Shown in pieces: positions 12,158 through 21,900 of a stretch of 64,000 nt of DNA. Position 1 is the stretch's first letter. Each line of letters starts with the position of its first letter. A program made the position numbers and the translations under genes. Source of the stretch: Fragilariopsis cylindrus CCMP1102. Taxonomy: Eukaryota; Bacillariophyta; Bacillariophyceae; Bacillariales; Bacillariaceae. The DNA lies in the NCBI GenBank assembly GCA_900095095.1, contig FMBT01000298.1, positions 124,001 to 188,000 on the forward strand, given 5' to 3'. The notes beneath the pieces were generated by a model. That model was not told the DNA's origin, did no database searches, and saw only the letters and a program-made list of their open reading frames with translations.

Positions 12158-13291
12158 ATTATTATTTCCTAGGAACAAGCCAAGTCGGAGCGGGCGTTGC
12201 ACAACGCGCTTACAGTACTAAATCAACGGAAGTATCGGAAAACTGAGGCGCAAAAGTTGAAAGAATCGGTACGTGTTAATACTATTCTATTTGTGTTAGT
12301 TGTCAATGTTTATCCTTATATTTCTGTTATAATCTAACTTTTATTTGTTGAATCTCCTACCTTTTTGGTATAGAAAAAATCGTACGAGATCAGCACAATT
12401 GAAAAGACACCCACACAACGGTTGGAGACGGGCTACAGGCAACTCACACCCAAACAAACAACCGAGTTGCTTGTGGTCCTTCGGAAAATAAGCAACGTAA
12501 AAAACGCTTTCCTTGGACATTCGTTCGTAACAAAAGACACAACGAGTCGTGCTCTCAAGTATCTTTTATCAGCAATTCGTCACGGATTAATGCATTATCC
12601 AGATACATGCCATCCAAAGGTAGTACAATGGAATGGTGTTTCTAAATTTTGTATTAACTCTCATATTCCGTTGCTTATTGCTTTATTTATGGCCTTGAGA
12701 AATGATGATGATAATCACAAATTCAATAGTGAAGAGTGGAACAAAATTCACACGGAAGTGATGTACGGTTGCCAATACGCCATTGATCGAAAGAGAAAAG
12801 AGAAAGGGAAGGTTGGAGGCAATTCGAATCCACTAACGGGATCAACCATTGAAAAGACTGGCGAAGTTGATAAGGATGGCAAGCTTGTGTGGAAACGAAT
12901 TGATGCCCGTCCTAAGTTTCACAATAATGCTAACATCAGAAATACAAGTCACCAGTTTACTGGTGGTGGAACTGGTTCTGCTTATATTACAAGAACTGTT
13001 GACGGCGTGTCTATTGTTTGGCCTGAATTTAACGATATCATCACCGTACAAGCCATCACAGATCTAGGGAAAAGTCTGATGAATCATCTTTCAATTACTG
13101 ATCACTCTGTTGTGGGTAAGCTCCTTGAAATGCGTCATTGGCATTCCATGAACTATTTTGGCCATCGACCTGTTGGAATCTACTGGTTCCATAAAGATGG
13201 AGGAACATTATCTTCAATGACGAACGACGAAATGGAATCAGTAGCAAGTAAAGGTGCACAATGGATAAAGAGCACAGCTCAATACAAATAG
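11357..13291 (+). CDS. hypothetical protein with repeat-built coiled coil
   Basis: Four exons: 11357..11719, 11937..12020, 12173..12268 and 12374..13291, all phase 0, giving 486 aa. Donors are GTAAGT, GTAAGA and GTACGT; acceptors end TATAG, CCTAG and TATAG. Residues 30-210 are a highly charged Lys/Glu/Arg helix with repeats. RIAVALAAK occurs twice, 14 residues apart. LQEEKKRKR occurs in exon 1 and again in exon 2, with a 27-base identical DNA stretch. The C-terminal 280 residues are globular (LTPKQTTELLVVLRKI, FCINSHIPLLIALFMALR, GGGTGSAYITRTVDGVSIVW) and I do not recognise them. A Pyr-rich TTC repeat precedes the start, and a GTT repeat (about 12126-12158) fills the third-exon acceptor tract. 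It may be a lineage-specific gene family. The start is the first ATG that keeps the frame. Confidence 0.6.
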
Positions 13292-13738
13292 AATATATAT
13301 TGTTTAATATTTGTCTCATTATTATTATAAAAATGTGAATACAATTGCTAGCAGTATAAGATCAAGACCTACCGTCGTTATTGTTATCATTAGTAGCAGT
13401 ATTCGAAGAGATACTGGATACTAGTAAAATAGCTAGTGTTATTACCCTCACTGGCTGCACAACCTTTGTGCTGGGTTCAATCCCCAGGTAAATTCTACTA
13501 CTGTTTCTGCCTGTTACTTTATTCAAAATAACCAGGATTTAAAACATAAAACCCCCACCATCAACTAATGTTGAACCACTTTCATTCTCATTATCGGTCC
13601 TACTGTACTTTAGCTACTACTTCGAAGTAGCTATAGAATCAATCGTATTTGCATCCTCCTTTAAGATTTTAAACTGTATGATAGTATATTGTAGCATTCT
13701 CTGGATATACACGAAAAGTTGATATACTAATTGATAAG
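13292..13738. other. intergenic, tRNA-like T-arm only
   Basis: The spacer before RAD17. At 13471..13487 a perfect 5-bp stem closes the loop TTCAATC, like a tRNA T-arm. No matching acceptor or anticodon arm is found, so no tRNA is called. Confidence 0.5.
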
Positions 13739-15586
13739 ATGAGTCAACCGTCGTCTCGAAAACAGCGTCGTCCGCCTCAACGACTTTCATGGCCGACCAG
13801 TTTGTCACAAGGTAGTACCGGTACCACGAGTAACAACAATGGGAGTAACGATGAGTCGTCGTCGTCGAAACAAGAGCCAAAACAGCAACGACAACAACCA
13901 AAAAATGATAAAGGGAATAATACACGAAAACGGGCCAGAGTCTCGGATGCACTTCCGACTACTACTAGTACTACGACTGTCGTCGATAGTGCCGTTATGT
14001 GGGTTGAAAAATTCACACCCAAATCTAGTTCTGATTTGTGTGTCGCACCGAAAAAAGTAAAAGAAATCATGTCGTGGATCCAGGGATGCGTCGCGGACGA
14101 TTTGTCGAGGTGTGATAGCACAAGTAGTAGCGATTGTAATACTAACTTGTCCAATAATATATCATCATCTCGAGAGAAGAAGAAGAAACAAAAATTGTTG
14201 ATTTTGGTAGGAAGTCCTGGCGTTGGGAAAAGTACGACTATTAGATTGATTGCAAAAGAATTGAATCTTCCCATCGTGTCTTGGAATGAATCTTATAATC
14301 CAAGAGGGGAACAAGAGGGGGTAGATTCAAGAAGTCTCTTTTCGGTGGAACAAACTTCAGCTCTGGATTCATTTAATGAATTTCTACAACAAAGTGGTGC
14401 TGGATTTGGATCGCTACAATTAATGTCATCATCACCTGATAATGCTTCAAACAACAGCAACAGCAACAGTAATTCAATCATATTGCTGGAGGATTTACCA
14501 AACCTTCACGGAAAAAATGCAGAATTGAGATTTCGTACATATTTAAGTAATCATTTACAACGTTCGCAGCTACCAACAGTTCTCATATTCTCAGACGTTT
14601 CGGAAGGAAAACATAAACCAGAGGATTTGGAACGGTTAATTGATCCGAATGACCTGTATGATAATGACCGTACAACTATTATGCAAATTAATCCGGTGAC
14701 TAAACCAAAGATGAAGAAAATTTTGTCAACAATTGCGAAACGTGAAAAGTATTATTTCGATTCGAACTTTTTAGAAGAGATTCATCATCAGAGTCACGGT
14801 GATATACGGCATGCCGTAATGACATTACAACTGCACGCCACTGGAAGATCGAAATCTGATTGCGCAACAACGACTACTTTACATAAGGGACAAAATAATC
14901 GCGACACGAAACTATCAGCCTTCCATTCCCTTGGAAAAATCCTCTACGCTAAACGAGCCTCGATAAACGGTGTAGACTCTCGTCTAACATTTGATCCAGA
15001 AGCTATATTGGAAAGAAGTGATCTGGGAGTTGATGGGTCCTTACGATTTTTGGAATTTCACAGTCCTGATTTTTTCACTGATATTACAGAACTCAGTAAC
15101 GCATATGGTCATTTTTCGGATGCTGCATTTCTTCTTGGTCATGATACGGTATCAGGATCTAGAAGTAATGACAATGGTAGCGCTTTCAAATATGCTTCGT
15201 CTATTGCTGGACGGGCAGTGGCCAATACAAACATTCATCCTGCTCCAAACAAATTCCGTCAATTTTCACGACCAAAAGTATTTGATGTTATCCGTAATGG
15301 CAAACAAAATCAAATTCTTGTCGATCAACTTTCTCGTAGGCTCTCGAAATGCCATTGTCCATTATCTAACTTTGTTACAGAATCACTGCCATTTGTTCGC
15401 CAAATCGTTCCTCAAGATGTTGATCCATTTTTAGACAATCTATATTCCGTTGCCATGCAACGCCACAAAGAAAAGATGAAGGTAATTCCCGAAAATGACG
15501 ACGATCTTGGGTTAAAGGAACAACAAGCTTTGCTTGATATAGATGATATTGCTGAATTTGATAGTGCTGATGATTTATCAGTTTAA
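13739..15586 (+). CDS. RAD17: RAD17-type checkpoint clamp loader
   Basis: An intronless 615-aa frame from ATG 13739. RAD17 replaces RFC1 in a clamp-loader complex that puts the 9-1-1 clamp onto damaged DNA and triggers ATR signalling in the nucleus. After a Ser/Gln/Lys-rich tail with a likely nuclear signal (RKRARVSD) comes WVEKFTPKSSSDLCVAPKKVKEI, the RAD17 entry motif. The P-loop GSPGVGKSTT lies at about residues 157-166. IILLEDLPNL is the Walker B region, in the RAD17-like degenerate form. HGDIRHAVMTLQLHA is the sensor-2/lid region. The C-terminus is acidic. Length and order fit Rad17/Rad24 proteins. The next gene feature is the retrotransposon, 1.36 kb downstream. Confidence 0.88.
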   Translation: MSQPSSRKQRRPPQRLSWPTSLSQGSTGTTSNNNGSNDESSSSKQEPKQQRQQPKNDKGNNTRKRARVSDALPTTTSTTTVVDSAVMWVEKFTPKSSSDLCVAPKKVKEIMSWIQGCVADDLSRCDSTSSSDCNTNLSNNISSSREKKKKQKLLILVGSPGVGKSTTIRLIAKELNLPIVSWNESYNPRGEQEGVDSRSLFSVEQTSALDSFNEFLQQSGAGFGSLQLMSSSPDNASNNSNSNSNSIILLEDLPNLHGKNAELRFRTYLSNHLQRSQLPTVLIFSDVSEGKHKPEDLERLIDPNDLYDNDRTTIMQINPVTKPKMKKILSTIAKREKYYFDSNFLEEIHHQSHGDIRHAVMTLQLHATGRSKSDCATTTTLHKGQNNRDTKLSAFHSLGKILYAKRASINGVDSRLTFDPEAILERSDLGVDGSLRFLEFHSPDFFTDITELSNAYGHFSDAAFLLGHDTVSGSRSNDNGSAFKYASSIAGRAVANTNIHPAPNKFRQFSRPKVFDVIRNGKQNQILVDQLSRRLSKCHCPLSNFVTESLPFVRQIVPQDVDPFLDNLYSVAMQRHKEKMKVIPENDDDLGLKEQQALLDIDDIAEFDSADDLSV

Positions 15587-16825
15587 TTACTGGGGTTAGA
15601 CATAGCACAAACAATAACCTTGCATGATAATCAAAAACAGAATTATGTTAAACTGCTAAACTAGGATTGGAAACAAATACACATGAGCATACAATAATAA
15701 ATTAACCCAGTATTCTGTTCTTGCCACAATTAGTAGTAGTGGGATCATATGTAGGGACAACCTGATACTTTTACTATAATGGATGATACTTTCATCTTGT
15801 CTCTCATTAGAAACATAATTTTACCAAATTTTGGGCAAGATTGATGCTACATAGCTATTTCTGAATTACTGCAGTTGATACATAATGTTGTAGGTGCAGC
15901 ACAACATGCATCTTGGGGATAGACAAGATTTGTGTAGATTCAATCCATAATTATCTAGAACTAACCTGCTCTTGCTTGGGATATCCCCTGTTCAATTGCT
16001 CCCAATTTTAAAGCCACCTTAAATGCTGATGATCATTATGTAAAAAAAAATATTTTATACTATGTATCCTATTAGGTAATATTGCAAGTCTTCTGATGGG
16101 TTCTTGTGTTTTCCTTTTCTTCTGATATCATTCTGAGATGAGCAAGGACAGTAGTTCAGTTCCGTATATGTTGTGGTAGTGTTCCATTGTCTCTGCTTCT
16201 AGCATTGAACCAATGGTCTGATGATGTGGTTTGAAAGTACAGAATTTTCTTCTGTACCAATATCGATATAGGTGCTTGTTGTTTTTAATTCTATCTTATT
16301 CAATGGGCGATACGGGGCAATGATAGCAACAAGTGAGATTGTATACCCACTACACCACCCAACGTGTCCCAATCTCCTGTTTTAGCACATTATCAAAAGA
16401 TTGGTCTATTAGTGGATTTACAAGCTCTCCTTGGAGCTATTAATTGACACAGAAGAAATAATTCCAAGTGCTTTCTAGCGTTGTAGGTGTAAAATGTAGG
16501 TGCGTGGACGGATAGACCAGTAACTTTGTAATTTAAAAGCACCATCCTTGCAGAACATGCCAGATACCATTCCAATACATACATGCAATACTGCCATAAT
16601 ACAACAACAAACAGAAGACTATAACAAGCATCATAATTAATATGCACGGCTACACCAATTGCAACCTCAATTTTTACAAGCCAAACATAAGCTATGAGCT
16701 GAAACAATGACCATAACTTTAACAATGACAATGACAAAGGCAACTCAGCAACTTCAACAGTATCAACAACACCAGCCTGACCTCAACAACAATATCCATC
16801 CATAGCTTGCTCAGCAGGTTCAAAC
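15587..16825. other. intergenic, gene-free with a Gln-rich relic at its end
   Basis: No supported gene. Near 16720-16825 the plus strand reads like CAA/CAG-rich coding DNA (repeated Gln codons) but with no long frame. It may be a relic of a Gln-rich gene or simply low-complexity DNA. Confidence 0.45.
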
Positions 16826-16933
16826 TATTCAGCAGATCTAACAACTACTACAACTAACCACACAGCAGCAGCCAGGTAATTATTCAGCAGATCTAACAAC
16901 TACTACAACTAACCACACAGCAGCAGCCAGGTA
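16826..16933. repeat. 55-bp tandem duplication
   Basis: Two nearly complete copies of a 55-base unit, starting TATTCAGCAGATCTAACAAC at 16826 and again at 16881. It ends just 13 bases before the 5' LTR and is not part of the LTR. Confidence 0.9.
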
Positions 16934-16941
16934 TATTGCTT

Positions 16942-16946
16942 CAATC
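16942..16946. repeat. target-site duplication, left copy (CAATC)
   Basis: CAATC lies directly before the 5' LTR and is repeated directly after the 3' LTR at 23124..23128. Five bases is the usual length for Ty1/copia integrase. Confidence 0.9.
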
Positions 16947-17198
16947 TGATGAGATCCTTAGATCACTAGCAAGTGGGGCGCGCAAACCCGTTACTAGTAA
17001 GGATTCAAATACAACAGCCCAGCCAGCCAGTTGCCACCGGGCCAACTATATCAGTTCAAACCTAAACCACTTACTACAACAGATCGCAAGTGGAGGAAGA
17101 TGTGCAATAGCAACCCCGATCGATGCTAAGATAGATAGCTCATAATAACTTTAGACATTAGTTAATAACCAAAGTATACGCTATATCGTAGCTCAACA
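16947..17198 (+). repeat. 5' LTR (252 bp)
   Basis: Starts TGATGAGATCC and ends AGCTCAACA. It reads the same as the 3' LTR over its whole length. It also holds an open frame that equals the Pol C-terminal tail encoded in the 3' LTR. A 12-base segment at 17145..17156 is the exact complement of the bases just after this LTR. Confidence 0.95.
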
Positions 17199-17210
17199 GT
17201 CTAAAGTTAT
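17199..17210 (+). other. putative primer-binding site, complementary to own LTR
   Basis: GTCTAAAGTTAT begins at the first base after the 5' LTR, where the minus-strand primer must bind. It is the exact reverse complement of ATAACTTTAGAC at 17145..17156. It does not resemble the initiator-tRNA site TGGTATCAGAGC common in plant copia elements. Confidence 0.65.
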
Positions 17211-17386
17211 ATTGTCGCTTAAGCAACAACAAGAGACATTAAACAAGACAAAGACAACACGGTAGGCAAACAGCTAAAACAACACCGTAAGTTCACAACA
17301 TACCGTAAAAAGAAACAGATAAAATCATTAACACCAGTTCATATTGTGAAGACAAAAACACACAAGACAACAGACAGAACAAAGAA

Positions 17387-17480
17387 GCACCTCACGTGAC
17401 GTCAACATCGAATCAATTAACGAACAGTACAAGCAAAACGACGAAACAAGCACAGTACTTACGAGCACCTCACGTGACGT
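17387..17480 (+). promoter_or_regulatory. two copies of a 16-base G-box/CRE motif in the element leader
   Basis: GCACCTCACGTGACGT occurs at 17387..17402 and again at 17465..17480. It overlaps the palindrome CACGTG (bHLH/bZIP G-box) and TGACGT (CRE-type bZIP half site). The flanks of the two copies differ, so the motif itself seems to be kept. Confidence 0.5.
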
Positions 17481-17571
17481 AAGCAATAGTGACAGAGATA
17501 AACTCATCTCCTCACAATATCAATAGCTCCACACTGTAAAAAGAAAACAAAAATCAACGACAACGACCACC

Positions 17572-18828
17572 ATGTTAAATGAAACAGAAGAAGCAATCGA
17601 TCTAACCGACATTACTCGTAATAACGACAGTCAACCAACGCTGATCAGCATCACTCAAGCAAGAAGAGAGATTAGCAGACAATTACAAACAAGAGTATGT
17701 GCAGATCCACAAACACAAGATCATGGACATTCATACATCGTATGGAACAACAGCGACTGGCTGAAGAAGAAAGGAGTTTCCTCTCAGATCATACCACCAA
17801 CCAATCCGGGAATATATGGTGGCAACACACATCAATTACTGGAGATCCACAAGACAGCTAATATGGCATGGCGCCGATACAAGTTAGCGCAGGCAGCAAC
17901 AAAGAAGATGATCATGCATGCCTTCAAGGACTATCACTTCCTGGAACTACAGGATGATAATGGAGATATCGTCGGATATACTGCAATCGAACTATTCGAT
18001 CACCTCATGGACCAATATGTCCAGCCAGAGGATGTAGCAGATCAAGTAACAGCCTTACACAAGGTACTTGAACAAGAATATGATCCGACTGAAGCACCAC
18101 AGGTGTACTACAAAGCAGTACAAGATGCAAGAAATGCACTTGATTCCTTGAATCAAACTGTAGATGACGAGACACTCATCCGCCATGGACTCAATCAGTT
18201 CAAAGAGCACATCGATCTAAAACTGGACGTTAGATCATGGAAACTACTCAGCAGAGCGGAAAAGACTTGGAAACGATTCAAAACTCACTTCATCAAGGCG
18301 ATCAATGACAACAAGAATGATACTGGTACACTTAAAGCAATTGGAATGGCCAATGCAGTAAAGCACCAGATTGAACAAGGCAAAGAGAACCACGAAGTCC
18401 TAGCCCAAGCATCGTTTGAAGCAAGAGAAAAAATAAGTACGCTAGAGCGAAACTACACAGCCCTCATGGCAGCAAAACAACCACCACCACCACCACAGGA
18501 GACTGCGGACGACCGATTGAACCAAATCAAAGTATTAACTGAACGTCTCAACCTACTTGAAAGCAACAAGAGTGGAGGCGGAGGCAGTGGTGGTCGCAAT
18601 GGCGGCTACAGATCTCTAGGAAGCAACAGCTTTCCCAAGAACAACAAGGACGGCACTAGGGCATGCCGACGATGGTCCAATGATGAATACTGTTGGACGT
18701 GTGGATTTGACATCAAACACAACAGTATGACATGCAAGTACATCAAGGATGAAGCAGCCCACAAGAAAGAGGCAACAGCGACCAACACGATGGGTGGATC
18801 TACTCGGAACTTGCATTTACGAGTCTGA
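17572..18828 (+). CDS. copia Gag-like protein
   Basis: A frame of 418 aa starting at an ATG in a good context (ACCACCATG). The middle is helical, as in copia Gag (RYKLAQAATKKMIMHAF ... DHLMDQYVQPEDV). A Pro run and a Gly-rich linker follow, then a C-terminal zinc-knuckle-like motif CWTCGFDIKHNSMTC (C-x2-C-x5-H-x4-C). Gag packages the element RNA in cytoplasmic particles. Confidence 0.85.
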   Translation: MLNETEEAIDLTDITRNNDSQPTLISITQARREISRQLQTRVCADPQTQDHGHSYIVWNNSDWLKKKGVSSQIIPPTNPGIYGGNTHQLLEIHKTANMAWRRYKLAQAATKKMIMHAFKDYHFLELQDDNGDIVGYTAIELFDHLMDQYVQPEDVADQVTALHKVLEQEYDPTEAPQVYYKAVQDARNALDSLNQTVDDETLIRHGLNQFKEHIDLKLDVRSWKLLSRAEKTWKRFKTHFIKAINDNKNDTGTLKAIGMANAVKHQIEQGKENHEVLAQASFEAREKISTLERNYTALMAAKQPPPPPQETADDRLNQIKVLTERLNLLESNKSGGGGSGGRNGGYRSLGSNSFPKNNKDGTRACRRWSNDEYCWTCGFDIKHNSMTCKYIKDEAAHKKEATATNTMGGSTRNLHLRV

Positions 18829-18966
18829 AGTGGTTGGAAGGATGACAGTATAATTGAAATAGCCAAAAATAAATATAATAAAAAAGAATCTATTAAACCA
18901 ATTACACACTGTTATTCTTCGCGAACCAATAGATATAATAAAGCACTAGCAGCAATCATAGAAGAC

Positions 18967-21900
18967 GTGGAGTACATCAATACTACAGCTGACTCCGGAG
19001 CAACCGGCCACTTTCTTCCAAACGACAACGCCAAACAAACCATACATGACAAAATTAGAGTCATATGTGCCAATAAGCAAACAATGGATTCAGTTACAAC
19101 ATCAAAACTAGATATTCCGGAAGTATCAGAGGAGGCAAAAACAGCCTTCCACTTCAACGAAATGGACACACCACTACTATCACTCCCAGTACTTGCAGAC
19201 GATGGATGTAAAATTGAATTAACTGAAGACAATATTGTGGTAAAGAAAAATCATAAAATAATATTAAAAGGCATTAGAGATAAAACCTCCGCACTTTGGA
19301 TGATACCAATCAAGCACAGAAGCAAAGCAAGAATATTAGCACAACAACTGCCACCAATACCAAGCCATGCAGCAAACAGTGCGTATCATCAACCAACCAT
19401 AGCAAAATTAATGGCATATCACAATGCATCGATTGGATCACTACCAGTCAAAACACTATGCAATGCTATTGATAATGATTGGTTAACATCATTTCCAGGA
19501 TTAACTAGCGCAGCAGTGAGGCGACACCTACCAAAATCAATATCAACAACAATGGGCCATCTGCACATGATTAGAAAAGGAATTAGGTCCACCACAAAGC
19601 CAACAATCAGTGAAATAATGAATGAAGAATTAGAACCAGAACCAGTGTTACCACCACCCATACGCATCACCAACCGACAGCATACTGTGGCAGTGGATAC
19701 AATACCATTTGAAGAGTTAAAAGGAATCATAGCAACAGATCTGCCTGGAAGATTTCCAACGACTTCGGCTCAAGGCAATGCTTATGTCCTTGTGATGTAC
19801 GATTATGATTCAAATACCATCAATGCAATAGCAATCAAGAATAGAAAAACAGCATCATTAGTCCAAGGTTACAATGAATTATTTGAAGATCTGAAGAAAG
19901 CTGGAATCAATCCAGTACTCCACCGATTAGATAATGAAACTTCGAAAGAATTGATATTAGAAATTGAAAAGAAAGGATTAGACTACCAAATCGCATCGCC
20001 AGGTGATCACAGATTGAACCATGCAGAGAGAGCAATCCAAACATTCAAAAACCACTTCATTGCAGTTCTATATGGATGCGACAGTACCTTCCCAGCAAAG
20101 CAATGGGACCGTATCATCAAACAGGCAGTAATGACATTAAATATGTGCAGACCTTCCAGAATCAATCCAAAATTATCTGCATACCAACAAGTATGGGGAA
20201 ACTTCGACTTCAACAAGACACCACTCGCTCCACCTGGATGCAAAGTAGTGGTACATGAAAGAGCAATGGAGAGGGGAGCATGGGCCTGTCATGGGGTAGT
20301 GGGTTACTACATCGGACCAGCAATGAAGCACTACAGGAACTACATCAGTTACATCCCTGAAACAAAAGGCATTCGAACAACCAACACCATTGAATTCTTT
20401 CCAGATAAAGTAGATATGCCAACGACAGCAACAACAGATCGGTTAGCAAGAGCCGCTGAAGATCTAGCTGAAATACTACAAACACCACACCCAGCAACTC
20501 CATTCCTACAACAAGGCACAGTCATCAATGATGCAATGGAGCAATTGAAAAAGATATTTACACCACCAACAAGAATTGAAACAGCAATGGCTGCACCAAC
20601 TCCAAGGGTGTTAGAAACTGCCGTAGCAGCTCCAAGGGTGGATGTAAACAACAACAACAACAACAACAACAACCGTAATCATCTTCCAAGGGTGGTCGAT
20701 AGACCATCAACAGCCATGGAACGACTGCGAAACAGATTAAAGACTAAATCAGTGCAATTCCAATCGAATAGTGAAGGGCCTAGTCAATTAAGGACTAAAT
20801 TATCGCGAATCGCAGAAGAAATATTACCACATCCAATTGGTACTAAGATTAGAAGATCATTCAAAAATAACAATCATATATCCAAAAAGAACAAACTAAA
20901 TGGTACTATTACATCGTACGACAATGACAGAGAGTACTATATGATAGAGTACGACGATGGGGATTCAGAGGAGTTAAAACACAAGACAGTTGAAAAATAT
21001 ATCATTACAGCCAATACAGCGATGGACCAAATGAAAAGATTAACCAGATCAAGCCTACAGGCAAAAGCTGCAAATCACAAACGACAAGCGATGAAAATGG
21101 CATTCAATGCATTCACCGATTCAAACCTACCACTACACCATGCCATGCCTGTATTCGATGAAGTAACAAAAAAGATGTTAGAATACAGGCACCTAATCAA
21201 TCATCCAGATCCTGAAATTAGGAAACAGTGGCAATTATCTGGAGCAAATGAATTTGGAAGAACAATGCAAGGAGTAGGCAAGACAAGGAAGAAAGAAGAT
21301 AGGATAGAAGGCACTGATACAATGCAATTGATTCACAAGAAAGACATCCCCAAGAACAAGAAGATCACGTACGCCCGGTTTGTCAGTGAAATAAGATTAC
21401 AAAAAGCTGAAATCCATAGGACAAGAATGACAGCTGGTGGAGATAGGTTGGATGATTATGAAGGCAAGACAAGCACCGATACTGCAGGGTTAGAGACTAT
21501 CAAGATCCATCTCAACAGTACCATCTCAAGAGCAAGACTAGGAGCAAAATACTTATGTATTGATATTGGAAATATGTATCTAAACACAAAGTTACTATCA
21601 CCAGAATATATGAGGATCCACATTGACCTAGTACCAAAAGAAATACAACAAGAGTACAACACTGATGCATACGTCGATGAAAATGGATACGTCTACATGG
21701 AAATAACAGGAGCAATATACGGTCTCGCCCAATCAGGATATCTAGCCAATCAAGATCTAATCAAGAACCTAGCCCCATACGGATACCATCCAGTGAAAAG
21801 AACACCAGGTCTGTGGGAACACGAAACAAGAAAGACTACATTCACCCTAGTAGTGGATGACTTTGGAGTACAGTACTTCAGCAAGGATGATGCAGACCAC

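Noticed and set aside
13415-13500. tRNA gene suggested by a perfect T-arm (CTGGG-TTCAATC-CCCAG) and a weak A-box upstream
   Set aside because: The 7 bases after the arm find no pairing partner at the right distance upstream, and no anticodon arm folds. At most a relic.
16393-16743. 116-aa minus-strand frame in the gap before the retrotransposon
   Set aside because: No family motif, odd composition, and no support beyond frame length.
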